From assembly GCF_005502935.1 (NCBI RefSeq), contig NZ_SCMP01000020.1, positions 1 through 59,199 of the forward strand: a stretch of 59,199 nucleotides of DNA. The letters run 5' to 3'. Positions within the stretch are counted from its first letter, which is position 1, and each line of letters opens with the position of its first letter. The position numbers and the translations under genes are program-made. Under the pieces are notes generated by a model, which worked only from the letters and a program-made list of their open reading frames with translations, had not been told where the DNA came from and searched no databases. Of the stretch, positions 59,003-59,199 are shown piece after piece. This DNA comes from Pseudomonas sp. 2FG. Lineage in GTDB: Bacteria; Pseudomonadota; Gammaproteobacteria; Pseudomonadales; Pseudomonadaceae.

Positions 59003-59023
59003 CGTTGCGTCGTCGGTCGAGCC

Positions 59024-59197
59024 GTGCATGCGCCTGAAGCGACTCTCGGGTGGCCGCAGCACGCCCTGGAGCGCCCCTACCTGCCGATGGAGCGCTACCT
59101 GAGCCGGTCGCAACAGTTTCAGACTGCGGATTGCCCGTTGTTGCAGCCGGACCCCGGAAATCTGCCGCCCCGCCCCACCGGCAGCCCCAGTTCTTAG
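59024..59197 (+). other. Short open frame, proline-rich, unrecognised
   Basis: GTG 59024 opens a 57-residue frame (from VHAPEATLGWPQHALERPYL to a tail QPDPGNLPPRPTGSPSS) closing at a TAG two bases from the window end. No ribosome site of note and no known family. Codon use is GC-rich and reading-frame-neutral, so it may be non-coding or the 3' end of a decayed gene. No terminator for gcbA was seen here. Confidence 0.25.
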
Positions 59198-59199
59198 AC

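Overview
The window reads as a high-GC Pseudomonas-type gammaproteobacterial chromosome segment. The support is gene content and order seen in Pseudomonas: a bau beta-alanine cluster with divergent bauR, the speA / yciH / NUDIX / DUF2333 / gcbA block, and a cueR / copZ copper locus. No tRNA, CRISPR array or prophage was recognised. The sequence opens in the promoter/leader region of an rRNA operon that points off the left edge: three tandem minus-strand promoters with identical 16-bp spacers lie in the first 300 bases.

Layout, left to right. 1-910: rrn promoters, a decayed VOC (glyoxalase-like) gene and a terminator. 911-6250: a sodium:solute symporter, a PhyH-type dioxygenase, a LEA2-like lipoprotein, an AT-rich orphan membrane gene and yjdM; the last two are set among three copies of one terminator cassette. 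6265-10619: bauC-bauB-bauA with divergent bauR (beta-alanine to malonate semialdehyde to acetyl-CoA). 10716-15633: a TetR regulator, YigZ, an SDR, 8-oxoguanine deaminase and adenine deaminase (purine salvage). 15714-20908: a copper-handling operon (DUF2946, TonB-dependent receptor, PCu(A)C chaperone, PepSY membrane protein), with a PepSY protein and a frameshifted cytochrome b561 remnant downstream. 20987-28946: a LysR regulator beside the wreck of its probable zinc-type dehydrogenase target, a Bcr/CflA exporter, and a TetR-controlled two-gene RND pump without its own outer-membrane channel. 29018-31022: copZ, a copA reduced to its first 31 recognisable codons, cueR, and a RIO kinase. 31538-36382: thiolase, FabG-like reductase, AraC regulator and MaoC hydratase (acyl-CoA metabolism). 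36420-40733: MazG-like protein, CmoM, two paralogous DUF4136 lipoproteins, a GNAT and a diguanylate cyclase. 40768-44306: a four-gene Mla-type lipid transport operon. 44401-50631: a GH5 glucanase / degenerate ABC protein / glucokinase cassette flanked by two copies of the 3' end of pbpC, then an IS4-family element inserted in the terminal repeat of a collapsed REP-associated transposase (RAYT) element. 50838-59002: MATE exporter, DUF2214 protein, speA, yciH, NUDIX hydrolase, DUF2333 protein and gcbA.

Two themes stand out. The first is gene decay beside intact regulators: the VOC gene, cytochrome b561, zinc-type dehydrogenase, copA and pbpC are all remnants, while cueR, copZ and the LysR gene are intact. 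The second is an abundant family of hairpin-forming intergenic repeats (GTAGGGTGGAT...ATCCACC and GGGTAGAGCGCAGCGA...), several of which touch stop codons or the break points of truncated genes. I found no clearly new multi-gene defence or secretion system. The least explained items are the AT-rich orphan (4823-5548), the flanked glucan cassette (44471-48634), and the nested IS/RAYT structure, which can be resolved to the base from the sequence alone.
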